From Dissophora ornata (Eukaryota > Mortierellomycota > Mortierellomycetes > Mortierellales > Mortierellaceae): DNA of 43,372 nucleotides. The translations under genes were made by a program, and so were the position numbers. Numbering within the stretch: the first letter of the stretch is position 1; the number at the start of each line of letters is the position of its first letter. Location: the NCBI GenBank assembly GCA_025201705.1, contig MU616774.1, forward strand, positions 1 through 43,372. Direction: 5' to 3'. The notes below the pieces were generated by a model. That model did no database searches and had not been told where the DNA came from. It saw only the letters and a list, made by a program, of their open reading frames with translations. Below, piece after piece: positions 9,396-20,600 of this stretch.

Positions 9396-12300
9396 ATGTC
9401 TTCGTTCGGAGCCCCCATCTCAAGAGATGGCACCGGAACTGTCCGTCGTCGAGGTAACCCCTCACCAGGTCTCCCCTTTATGCTCCATCCCTCCATGCGC
9501 ATCGCATTCCCAATCTCACCACCCACATTGCTTCATTGCTTGCTCATCACTCATAGAAATCACCCTCTCCACTCGGGAAAAGCAGCTCTATGGCCAGCTG
9601 TGGGCTGCGGCGGACAAGGACAACAGCGGATTCGTCACCGGCGCGGATGCCGTTCCCTTCTTTGCCAAGAGCGGATTGTCCGACCAGATTCTAGGACAGG
9701 TAAGGAACCACACAGCAGCAGTTAACACCATCCGCCGCACACCTGCTTTTTATTGTATTGTATTGTATTTTTTTTTTTTTTTGGGCCTGGGAATGCAACA
9801 GTCAACACGAGCGGAACGCGTCTTGAACAGCATCCTACTCGCCTCAGCCAACTACTTTCTCTTCCTTGGACTGGAACTCTTGGCTCCTTTCTATATCTAT
9901 TTTCTATATTTTCAATATTTTCTATTTTAATGTCATGTCTATGCAGTGCAATTGATTACTTGCTAACCACCACCAACATGGCTCTCCCACGCCTGTCGCT
10001 CTTGCCTCATCCCACAGATTTGGGTCCTCGCTGATGCCGACAACAAGGGCGTCCTTGGACAGCAAGGATTCAGTATCGCCGTCAAACTGATTGCTCACGC
10101 CCAGAACGGAAAGACACCATCGCCTACATTGATCAATATAGGTAATGCCGAACAACCCCACCAGACCTAGCTCTGTAATACAAAACACCCAAGAGCTCCC
10201 TCATCCAATTGACAACATCCAGCTCTCAGCCCTCCTTTCCCTCGAAAACCAAGTTTTTTTTTGAGAGCCGAGTTTTTGTGTTTCTAACATCGGTTTCTGT
10301 CCTTCTCTCCATCGTCGTAGACGCACCTCTCCCTCTCTTTGAGGGCATCACACCAGAACAACCCGCCCTGGCCCCGATTGCGGCACAAACCACCGGCTCT
10401 GAACCAGCGCTAACCGATGACGACAAGACAAAGTACGGTGGCATGTTCATGACCTGTGGGCCATTCAATGGACTGCTGGATGGCGACAAGGCCCGTGAGG
10501 TGTTCTTGAGGTCGAAGCTGCCAGTAGACAAGCTTAGCCAAATCTGGTATGTCTGCGACGTCATTTTGGAGCACCAGAGTTCTCGAGTGCGGTCGACGGC
10601 GCTAACTATTTTTTTTTTGTTTTTCCTCGCTCCATGTCCATGCAGGTCTCTTGCTGATACGAAACAACGCGGATCTCTGGACATTGCAGACTTTACTATC
10701 GCCATGTACTACATTCAGCACACCATGGACGGCTCTATCAAAACCTTGCCAACTTCTCTCCCCGCATCGATTCTCAAGGCATGCACTGGATCAACCGCTG
10801 GACTTGGCTTGATGACCTCGCCCGTCATGAGTGCCCAAACGCTTACCCGTCAGCTCACAGGCAACACCATCAACATTCACAACCCTGCAGTGGTTAGGCA
10901 GATGACTGGATCCATAAACTCTAGCCCACTCGCAAAACAAAACACTGGAGGCGCCAACAATATGTTTGGAGCCTCTCCCTCGACAGAGATTCCTTGGGAC
11001 GTCACGCCGGAGGAGAAGGCCAAGTTTGATCGGTTCTTTGATCAATTGGACAAGAATGGCACTGGATTTGCGGGAGGTGAGCACCATACAGTGACACATC
11101 GAAAGCGCACTCTATTCATTTCCCCCTTGCTGACACTTGACCCTTGCTCGTAGGTGAGGAGGTAGGCAAGTTCTTCATGAACTCTAGGCTGCCAGAATCC
11201 GTGCTGGCGCAGATCTGGGACCTCTCTGACATCACAGGATCCGGCAGTCTATCCAGGGACGAGTTCGCGGTAGCTATGCTCCTCATCAACAGGAAAAACG
11301 CCACCAATGCTCCCATCCCCAAGACCTTGCCTTTGTCCCTAGTCCCGCCCTCACTCCGCAACAGAGTTTCGTCATCCCTACCTTTCTCTTCTCAGGAGCC
11401 TCTTCGCAGTATGTTGTGAAACTAATATCCGTGGAACTTGAGCAAGATGAACATTTGAAGACATGACCCTCACCCACTAAACCTGAAAAAAAAACCCCAT
11501 CTTGCTCTGCACTTAACAGGTATGACAATGTCCTCCGTCCCATCCTCCCAGCAGTTTAAGCGCCAGTCATTCGATCTTTTAGGAGACGGCCCTTCGTTGA
11601 TTACATCTTTGGGCAGTTCTGGAATCTCGCAGGCGGACAAAGACTTGATTGGCGCAGAGGATTTGACGAGCAAGATCACTTCGGAAACTGGCGAGCTGGC
11701 CTCGATGCAGAACCAGATCAATAACTTGAGCAAGGTCACTGGCGACTTGCAGGCCAAGCGCACCATTCTGGAGAAAAACCTTTCAGGCCTCTCGGCCCAG
11801 AAGCAGGACCTAAGCATTCGACTGAACCAGATCAAGACGTTGCACGAGAGCGAGACAAAGTCGATCAAAGACCTGGAGGGCGCGCTCACCTCGATCCAAC
11901 CCCAGCTGATCAAGTTGCGCGAGGAGTACACTATCTCAGAGAGCGAGCTATCTGTCGCGCGTGCCAACAAGGACCAGTTTCTGTTGACGCTGGCCAAGGA
12001 TCAGGAGGAAAGTAACCAGATCCGAACTCGTCTGCGCCAGAACAACGAGGAGACTGTCAGGCTGCGTGAGGAGCTCGAGGCAAAGAAGAAGGATACTGGC
12101 CGCCAAAAGAGCTTGTTGGAGATTGCGCGCCGTCAGCTTGCTACAAGCGACGCTGACAAGCAGAAACTATTGAACGAGATTTCTCAAGAGTCCGAGAGAG
12201 CTACTTTGGCTGCCAAGGAGATCCAGGATTTCTCCTCGTCCCCTAGCCCTCCTTCATTCTCTCCCGCCCCCTCCTCGTCATCAACAGCGCCACCACCACC

Positions 12301-14059
12301 GGCTCCTCGCGGCTCGAGAAAGGAGCCCCCACCTCCTCCAGCCAGCCGAGGCACTGCTTTCACGGCTTCGCGCGTGTCGCCTGAAGAAGAAGAAGCCTTT
12401 GGTATCCCGGAGGCTCTTCGCAGCCCCACAGGTAGCTTTCACAGCGGGCAGTCATCCAGGATGAATGCAACTGCCAGTATCAGTCGCCAATCAACTGGAA
12501 CGTCTCCATTCGACGTTATTCCTAGACAGACCACAGGTTCCTCGCCGTTTGAGACAATCTCTAGACAGGCGACAGGATCATCGCCCTTTGAGCCGATCGC
12601 TCGACAGGGCACGGGTATGAGTGCCAAAGCTCCGTCTATTACAAGCGTAGGGGAGAACCACAACTATCAGTCGGCGACTACAACAGGAGCAAAGGCGCAG
12701 GATGATATGTGGTCAACCATGAGCAACACAGTAAATGCAACAGATTTCGAGACTGCCATGGCAGCGCCGCAGGATTCTCTATCGCTGGCGGCTGGTCAGC
12801 CGCTCCCGACCTCTCCCCCATCCCTTGCAGATCCTTTTGGTTCAATGGCCTTCCCTGTTATGGATACCCCTCCTGTCACAAAGATGGATTTTGATTCGGC
12901 CTTCCAGGGATTTTCGACTTCAAAGCCTTCTCAGGGCGCTAGCGTAGACGTTAAATCCGCCGAAGCTTTCGCAGAGGCTTTCCCTGATATTGACGCTGTC
13001 AGCAGCCCCGATGCTTCCACCTCAAAGCGTGTGAGCGCGTTTGGTTTCGAGGATGATTTTAGCGCATCGCCGTTTAACCAGCCACTGGAGAAGACCAAGG
13101 AAGAGGACGAGTTTCCACCAATAGTCGAGGTGACCCATGTGGACGAGGAATCGAGTGACGACTCGGATGATGACAACGATGATGCATTTGTCCAGGCAAA
13201 GAGTTATGTTGCCTCCCCTGAGGTGTATTCTACCCCAGCTGAAACCCCTGCGGTGGAAGAAGCGTCCCCGTTTGCGCCGCAGACTTCTCAGCCTGCATCA
13301 TTGCTTGGCCTGAACATGGGATCAGCAGCTCCCTCTGTCGCCCCCGTGTCTACAGGAGGAGAGTCAGCGTCAGCGTCCGCGGCTAAAAAGCTCACGTCTG
13401 CGGATTTCTCGGAATTCGAATCGACATTTGGTGGATCGGGTGACGACTTTGACTCTGCTTTCAAGGGTGTCGAGTTTACTGCGCCTAAAGTGAGCAGCAA
13501 TGTTGGAGGCAGCATGTCAGGATTTGACGACGGATTTGATTTCAACGCGTCTTTTGACGATGCGTTCGGATCGTCGACGTCTCCGTTTGGCGGTGCTTCT
13601 CAGATGCCGGCTGCGAAATCGACAGTTGATGCTTCGAGCGCCTTTGGGGCAGTCGATTTGGATGAGGCGTTTGGCGGGTTTGGGGTATCGAGCTCGAATG
13701 CTGCGAATGGAGCCAGTGCTGAGGTTGGTGCAGGAGTCGCGGCGGGATCGAATACGTTCGAAGAGGGCTTTGGTGATTTTGGCGCCCAGTTGTCGTCGAC
13801 AGCGTCGCGTCCGGGGTCCTTGAGTACTCCAGCGGCAGCCTTGTCCCCAAGGCCCGTGCCGGCGACGCCTGCACCCGCGGTCGCGAGCGAAGCGACAGCA
13901 GGGTCGGGGGGTGGGCCTGTGCTGCCACCACATGTGCGCCTGGCGGGAGTGGATGAGCTCATCAACATGGGGTTCACGCATGAGCAGGCGGAGAATGCGT
14001 TGCTGCGATACGACACTGTGGAGCGGGCAGCGAACTTTTTGCTTGAAGGAGAGCAGTAA
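9396..14059 (+). CDS. EDE1: EDE1/EPS15-type endocytic scaffold, 7 exons
   Basis: An early-arriving clathrin-endocytosis scaffold. Exons are 9396-9453, 9557-9699, 10018-10141, 10321-10546, 10646-11076, 11154-11408 and 11520-14059, with all junctions GT-AG and phase-consistent, giving 1258 aa. Start 9396 (MSSFGAPISRDG) is needed: the nearer ATG at 9427 would enter exon 2 out of frame. There are three EH domains, about 21-105, 130-225 and 295-400, each with the EF-hand-like D-x-D-x-x-G-x loop and IW.LAD helix (IWVLADAD, IWSLADTK, IWDLSDI). A long coiled coil spans about 450-650. A low-complexity tail follows with Pro-rich patches, repeated RQ.TGSSPFE units (about 735-785) and many DFD/DDAF acidic-aromatic motifs. 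The C-terminus is a UBA domain, VDELINMGFTHEQAENALLR, about 1220-1257. This order (3 EH, coiled coil, UBA) is that of yeast Ede1. Confidence 0.92.
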
Positions 14060-14099
14060 TGAAAGGGAAGGAAAGACAAGAAAAGAAAAGAAAAGAAAA

Positions 14100-14109
14100 N
14101 NNNNNNNNN
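14100..14109. other. Assembly gap (10 N) inside a purine tract
   Basis: Ten N symbols flanked by GAAAA repeats (14078-14099) and an A-run (14110-14124), about 40 bases after the EDE1-type stop. The true gap size is unknown. No coding sequence is affected. Confidence 0.98.
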
Positions 14110-14124
14110 AAAAAAAAAAAAAAA

Positions 14125-14384
14125 CGAAAAGCGAACAAACAGCTCCAACGGACACGCAAATAATAATGAATATTTACAAAACAAACACCACATAAAAAGG
14201 GGTAATGACACTAGCCTACGAGTTTGGGCTGTCCTGGGCGACAATGATAAACGACAACAAGCGATACGTGATAAAAATAAAAATACGTTTTTTAAAAAAC
14301 CCCGTTTCTGTACTCCTTTTTGTCCATCATCCCTTCTTCCTCATCACAATCATCCATTCCCCCCCTCCCCCCCTCCGCGGAACA
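14125..14384. other. Intergenic spacer between EDE1-type and TM9 genes
   Basis: Short AT-rich spacer, then a C-rich leader with C runs at 14360-14373 immediately before the TM9 start. No gene or clear poly(A) hexamer was seen. Confidence 0.4.
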
Positions 14385-16861
14385 ATGACGCGCCCATCTT
14401 GCAGCCGGATCGCAAAGATGGCCTTTCTCGGCCTGGCATCCACATGCCTCCTCTCCCTTCAGCACCACAGCTCTCTCGTGCAAGCCTTCTATCTCCCTGG
14501 CGTAGCCCCTCACGAGTATGAGAATGGCGACGCTGTGCCACTGATGGTCAATGCCCTGACCCCTGGCTCTGACAGCGAACTCAAGTCCGTCATCCCTTTC
14601 GACTACTATGACCCCCAGTTTGCCTTTTGTGAACCCAAGGAAGGCGAGAAGGCTCAGGCGGAATCGCTTGGCAGCATCCTCTTTGGCGACCGTATCTGGA
14701 CATCGCCCTATGAGGTACTGTACTCAGCCTATGTTCTAGACCCTGTTTAACCTTGAATTAACGACAGCCCTGGAAAAACCAACAACTGACAAAAAAAAAC
14801 TCCTCCATATATGTTTTTTTTCATGTAGATCAACATGAACACCAGGGTCAACTGCAAACGACTCTGCGACATTAACGTATCGGCCGCTCAAGCCCAGTTC
14901 ATCAACGCGCGTATCCGTGAAAACTACGCTGTCAACTGGCTGGTCGATGGTTTGCCTGCAGGACATGTACGACCAGGACGGGAGCCAAACACTGAAGTTT
15001 ACTCTATTGGCTTCCCGCTGGGAGAGGAGGATGGCAGAGCCACCCCACGATTGAACAACCATTATGAGATCTCGATTGATTACCATCACAATACCCAAAA
15101 GGACACGTTGCGCGTGGTAGGAATTGTGGTACAGCCCATGAGGTAATTTTTTTTTCTCTTTTCTGTGTTCCTTTCAGGAACGGGAGCACATTGGATATAT
15201 TGGTGCATGGATATCTCGTCATATCGCTGAGCAGACGTGGGGAGGAGGGCTATACTCCACTATAGACTTGTGTTAGCCGGGAATTCAGGAACGAGATCGT
15301 CGCAGATTCTATATTGGAAACTATGTCTAAAGAGATGTTGGCCTTGTTTGAAAACACTAGTATTGCAACGCCCGTGATCGGAGAGGTCGAGTGTGGTGCT
15401 ATCGAGGCAGAGCAATCTCCTTCTGTCTACTTGGATGAGAAGAAGGTCAACGCAGTCACCTATACCTACTCTGTCCAGTGGAATGTAAGTGGCAATGAAA
15501 TGATGGATTGGTTGTCTAACGAGAGAAGAGCCGCGCATTGAATCAATCTCCTAACCCTCCCCCTAAAAAAACCGATAGCAAGTTGAAACGGCTTGGGCAA
15601 CACGTTGGGACAAGTACCTACTTGTGGGCGAACCTAGGATCCATTGGTTCAGCTTGGTCAACTCGATCATCATTGTTCTCTTCCTGACAGGCATGGTCGC
15701 CATGATCCTCTTGCGTGCCCTTCACAAGGACATCTCCCGATACAATCAGCTTGAGGCTCAGGAAGACTTTCAGGAGGATTTTGGATGGAAGCTTGTCCAT
15801 GGCGATGTCTTCCGCGCGCCCTCCTTCCCAATGCTGTTCTCCATCATCGTTGGAAACGGATCCCAAATGTTTTTGATGGCGTCGGTCACCATTATCTTTG
15901 CGGCTCTTGGATTCCTGTCGCCGTCTAACCGTGGATCGCTTGCTACGGTCATGATTGTATTTTACATGTTTTTTGGGATTGTGGCAGGATTCATCTCTGC
16001 ACGCATGTACAAGATGTTTGGAGGCGAGGCCTGGAAAGGCAATGTCATTGGAACTGCCTTCCTTTTCCCATCGTAAGTGTCGCAAATGTGCTTGATGTGT
16101 CCTGATTTCTAGCAAAGCGCAAGCCCTGCAGACCTCCTGGAGGAGTACTAACACCGGCAAACTCTGTGAACTCTCTTACGGCTTTCCATTTTCGCAGAAT
16201 CGTCTTTGGCGGGTTTGTGGCACTCAACTTCTTCCTGATCAACGCCAACTCGTCGGGCGCTGTTCCTTTTGGAACAATGCTGGGAGTGGTTGCTCTTTGG
16301 TTCCTTGTGTCGGTTCCTCTCTCCGTCATTGGATCGTACCTTGGCTTCCAGCGCCCCAAGATTGACAACCCCGTGCGTGCCAACCAGATCCCCCGCCAGA
16401 TTCCTGACCAGGTGTTCTATCTCCGTCCGATCCCCTCGATGATGATTGGAGGCATTCTCCCATTCGGGGCGATCTTTATCGAGCTGTACTTTATTCTCAA
16501 CTCGATTTGGTTCCACAAGATCTACTATGTGTTTGGGTTCCTGTTCTTGGTATTTGGCATCCTGATCTTGACGTGTGCAGAGGTGACGATCTTGATGTGC
16601 TACTTCCATCTGTGTGCGGAAGACTACCATTGGTGGTGGAGAGCCTTCTTCACGTCGGGAGCATCGGCGTTTTACATTTTCTTGTACTCTGTGATGTACT
16701 ACTTTTCGACGCTCCAGATCCGGTCGTTCACGTCGATGGTGCTGTACTTTGGATGGACAGCGATCATGAGTATGCTGTTCTTTGTTCTCAGTGGAGCGAT
16801 CGGGTTCTTCTCGACGTTCCTGTTTGTCAGGCGGATCTATGGCAGCATCAAGATTGACTAG
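14385..16861 (+). CDS. Nonaspanin / TM9 superfamily (EMP70) protein, 5 exons
   Basis: A nine-pass Golgi/endosome membrane protein. Exons are 14385-14714, 14829-15142, 15277-15484, 15579-16072 and 16198-16861; all GT-AG, phases 0, 2, 0 and 2, 669 aa. A signal peptide (hydrophobic core about residues 12-30) is followed by [15 protein letters not shown], the hallmark start of the lumenal domain. Further family marks are [26 protein letters not shown] and the Cys-rich [11 protein letters not shown]. The first helix of the membrane block starts near residue 308 ([14 protein letters not shown]), and [22 protein letters not shown] plus the later helices fill the rest. It ends RIYGSIKID, the conserved C-terminal KxD-type COPI-binding signal that keeps these proteins in the Golgi. 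The length fits the family (about 640-670 aa). Confidence 0.95.
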
Positions 16862-16971
16862 ACATCGATTGCACACAGAACCGAGGGAAGGGAGGAGAGG
16901 AAGGTCAGTCACCTAGGCCAGACAGGTCCAGGTCGCGTTTTAGGCGTAGAGAAGATAGCTAGGTTAGTTAG

Positions 16972-16993
16972 CACACACACACACACACACACA
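16972..16993 (+). repeat. (CA)n microsatellite
   Basis: Eleven CA dinucleotides about 110 bases after the TM9 stop. Confidence 0.95.
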
Positions 16994-17605
16994 GAATGTC
17001 AGGAGAGTAATATAGATTGTTTCTGACACGTTTGAACAGCGTGCCCTGGCTGGTTGAGCACAGGAGAGCAGACTCTGGCAAGCGAGCGAAGGAGAGAGCA
17101 GCACCCGCACTCGCACCCGCGCGTTACACACACAACTCTTAATGTTTTTGCTCTCGCCCGCTCTTTATCTAAATAGTGTTAATGAGAGATGGGTGGATAG
17201 AGCCCACCTCTCTCTGGTGTGCTTCTTTTGTTCTGTTCACCATCATCATCATCATCTTTGGCCGCCATCCATCATCTTCATCCCACTCCACCCTCCACTC
17301 CTCCTCCTCCTCTCCATTCACATCACCTGCCCCCCCCCTCCCCTCCCCCCCCCCCACCCCCCCTTCATCCCACTCCACCCTCCACTCCTCCTCCTCCTCT
17401 CCATTCACATCACCTGCCCCCCCCCTCCCCTCCCCCGACCAAGATTCTCGGCGCTCGACGTCGTCTGCTCTTACCAGTCGCGCCAACCACCACCCCTCTG
17501 TCCCTCTTCTCCATCTACCTACCTCACCCGGGCCTCCATAGCTCCAAATCAATAGACAAGCTTTTGATAGCGCCCCTCCTTTACCCCCTTCCCCTCTCTT
17601 GAGCG
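16994..17605 (+). promoter_or_regulatory. Promoter/leader region of the kelch gene
   Basis: About 600 bases without a supported gene. From 17240 to 17600 the plus strand is nearly all C and T, including CATCAT repeats (17240-17256) and long C runs, ending just before the ATG at 17606. Open frames here are Pro/Ser/His low complexity only. Confidence 0.45.
17277..17436 (+). repeat. Tandem direct duplication of a 72-base pyrimidine block
   Basis: The block starting TTCATCCCACTCCACCC at 17277 reappears at 17364, 87 bases later, and the two copies look identical through CACCTGCC and C-rich sequence to about 17348 and 17435. They are separated by a C run containing ACC. The duplication lies in the presumed leader of the kelch gene. 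Confidence 0.9.
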
Positions 17606-20600
17606 ATGGCGGGTCTATTTTCAAAAAGATCGAAAAAGGACAAGGAAGAAAAGGCAGCAGCAGCCAAGAACGCAGCAGTGGCGGCTGCAGCTGCCGCCTC
17701 CTCGGCTTCTACAGCACCTGCGCCTGTCTCTGTCTCTGTCTCTGGTATCTCCTCGACCGGCCCTCCCACCTCTACTGGTTCTGTTGCATCCTCTACCTCC
17801 AATGTCCCCACAGGCACTAAACCAGGGATGGTGGTATCGATGTCGGCCCAAGGAGGGGTTGCAGGAGGAGCACATCTGCGTGATGCTTCGAGCTCTAGTA
17901 ACAATGTCACGAACCCTTCCTCCTCGACAGCAGCCTCCACAGCCTCAGAGTATGCGATGCAGCAGCAGCAGCAGCAGCAGCAGTATGGGATTCATGGAGC
18001 ACCAATCAAGTCGTCTTTTGAAAATAATGACAAAGCTAGAATGTATCACCTTCAACAACAACAGCAACTACAACAACAACAGCAGAACCAGAACCAGAAC
18101 CAGAACCCGGTCTCGGCTTCTTCCATTTCTACTCACAACTCGTTCGCCAACTCGAATGGCCCCTGGATCTCGACTCAGGTCATGTCCCTGAATCCATTTC
18201 CACGCTTCTCCCATTCAGCGTCCTATGTCCAGACAGGCACCGAGATTTATGTATTTGGAGGCATCGTCAAGGGCACAACCCAAAAGGATATGCATGTTGT
18301 TGATTTCCGTATGTATTATCACTTCTCCCTTTTTCCGAGTGAAAAAATGGCTGTGTGCATCAGCGTCGAACGAAAGGGGGATGTGTGTACAGAATGACCA
18401 GGTGTGACCCCACTTATCGATTAATCTTCCTCCCTCTTTCCCCCTCCCCTATACAATTATAGAGTCATTACATTGCCAGGTACTACCCTCCATTGGAGTG
18501 GACTGTCCTCCACCGACTGCTGGGCATACCGCCGTGACCCTTGGCCAATACATCATGTGTAAGTAATTGGAACTGTCAAAAAGGAGCGATGACAAAAAAA
18601 AAAAAAAAAAAAAAAAACGCTGCTCGGCTACTTTTCGTGTCTAAAGATTTTTTTTTCTTTTTTTGCAGATTTCGGAGGAAAGGATGTAAAGAACAAATGC
18701 AGCGATGCTCTGTTTGTACTTCACACTGTCCGTAAAGAATGGAACCGACCCGTCATCCATGGCCTCTTGCCTGCACCTCGGCACTCGCATGCGGCATGTG
18801 TTATTGGCACAACCATGTATATCTTTGGTGGACAGTTCAACGGCTACTATCTGAATGACATTGCGTCGTTTGACATGAAATCCTGTAAGTCATCATCATC
18901 ACATAATATGAAATGATTCCATCCACCGAAACATTTATCAATGCTCAATACAACAATGTATTAACCGAATCGTTATACAAACCACTTAATTTGGCGGGGC
19001 TGGGGAAAAAAAAAATTACAATACTAAAAGTGAACACAGCGAGCCCAAGATGGAATCGCTTGGAGCCCGCATCGGAGCTCCCCCCCGCACGTGCCGGTCA
19101 CTGCGCGGCGGCCCATAATGGCAAGGTCTATGTGTAAGATCATTGTTTTTTTGGGCAAGGGTTGCATGTCGTCGTACAAGATCTTCTATCATATGCATCT
19201 ATCTGTCGGCAGAGCAAGAAGGACACATGTAGTCTGACACATTCTTTTTGTTTTGCCCCTTTTTTGTTACCGTGCTTTTTTTTTTTTGCTTTTTGGCGAC
19301 TGAACAGCTTTGGCGGTGCGGACGAACAGTTCTTTTACAACGATATCTGGTGTTACGACCCCCAAACAAACAAGTGGGAGGCTGTGCCGGCCTTTGGGGT
19401 GCTGCCAACAAGTCGCCAGGGCCACGCAGCCAGTGTTGTGGACGATACCATGTACATTTACGGTGGAATGAATCATGAGGACCAATACTTGGGCGACCTC
19501 TCTGCCTTCAAGTTCAATGGTAAGAGATGTTCCTGTTTTGTGACATATCATTGCTCATGCTCAGATCTCTCTAACATATTTCTTTTCTTTTTTTTTTCAT
19601 GCGGTGGAATAGACCGTCGATGGCTTACTTTTCCTGACACTGTAGATTCGCCAACGCCTAGGACAGAGCATGCGATGTGCAGTGTCGGTGACAAGATCTA
19701 CATTCTGGGCGGACAGCTGGAACTGAACGCCGATGATGATGCTGGATTGGTATTCATCCTTGACACTAGTACGTAAACATTCAACCCCCTCCGAATTTGA
19801 GGCCAGTTAGAACATCCCTCCTCTTGGACATGGCAAATAACCGGGACCCAAAATGTCTGCAAAAAAAAAAAAAAAAACGCCCCTGTTTTTCTTCTTCCTT
19901 CCTTTTTGTAGCAAAAATTAGATACCATGAGCCTTCATCGGTGGGGTCTCAACGATCTACTTATGATAACGACAGCACACTACGCACAGAAGGAGGACCA
20001 GAAGACTCTAGTTTCTCTCTACGACCCAGTCCATCCCCAGACTCCAATCGACAACCGAACGACCCTAATCAGGACTCCCATCGGGCCTTTCAGCCGCAAC
20101 CACAGCAGCAGCAGCAGCATCTTGAAAGCAACGACTATTACTCTAATTCATCGATGGTCCATCCGGCTCGTTTTACTGACGACTCTACTGTCGGAGCTCA
20201 TTCGCAGACACGCATGAGTCTCGATGGACCCGATTCAAATTCTGTCTCTCGTCGCAGAACCTTGGGGAAACCTACGGGCTATGCAGTGCATGAGATCGAA
20301 CCCCGTGCAACTCAGTCCATAGATGAGACGCGTCACCCCGGCTCACTCGATAATAGCTATTACGCTGCTCAAGGTCAACGGTCTTTGCAGTTTGGCGGTG
20401 GTGTCCATCCTTTAAGTCAGCAGCAACATCTACAACAACAACAACAACAACAGCAGCAACAGGATGTGAACCGCAGAAGATCTCTTGACAGCCGAAACCG
20501 CGGTCCGTTCAATCAGGCCCACCCTCGCGCTTCCTTTGACCAGTCCAAACCTACAGCGCCTGGAGCTACCGCAACGTCGCACATCTCACAGACGACTCAA

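Noticed and set aside
9427..9453. Alternative start MAPELSVVE for the EDE1-type gene
   Set aside because: Reads well but is phase 0 at the splice donor and would enter exon 2 out of frame; the ATG at 9396 fits in phase.
9085..9930. Single long open frame across the first EDE1-type exons
   Set aside because: Only 9557-9699 is coding in that frame; the rest is leader and introns with clear GT-AG borders.
16972..16993. CRISPR-like spacing among the simple repeats of the window
   Set aside because: The repeats are uniform di- or trinucleotide tracts with no unique spacers, and the genome is eukaryotic.
17142..17602. Overlapping Pro/Ser/His frames before the kelch gene
   Set aside because: All three arise from one duplicated pyrimidine simple sequence.
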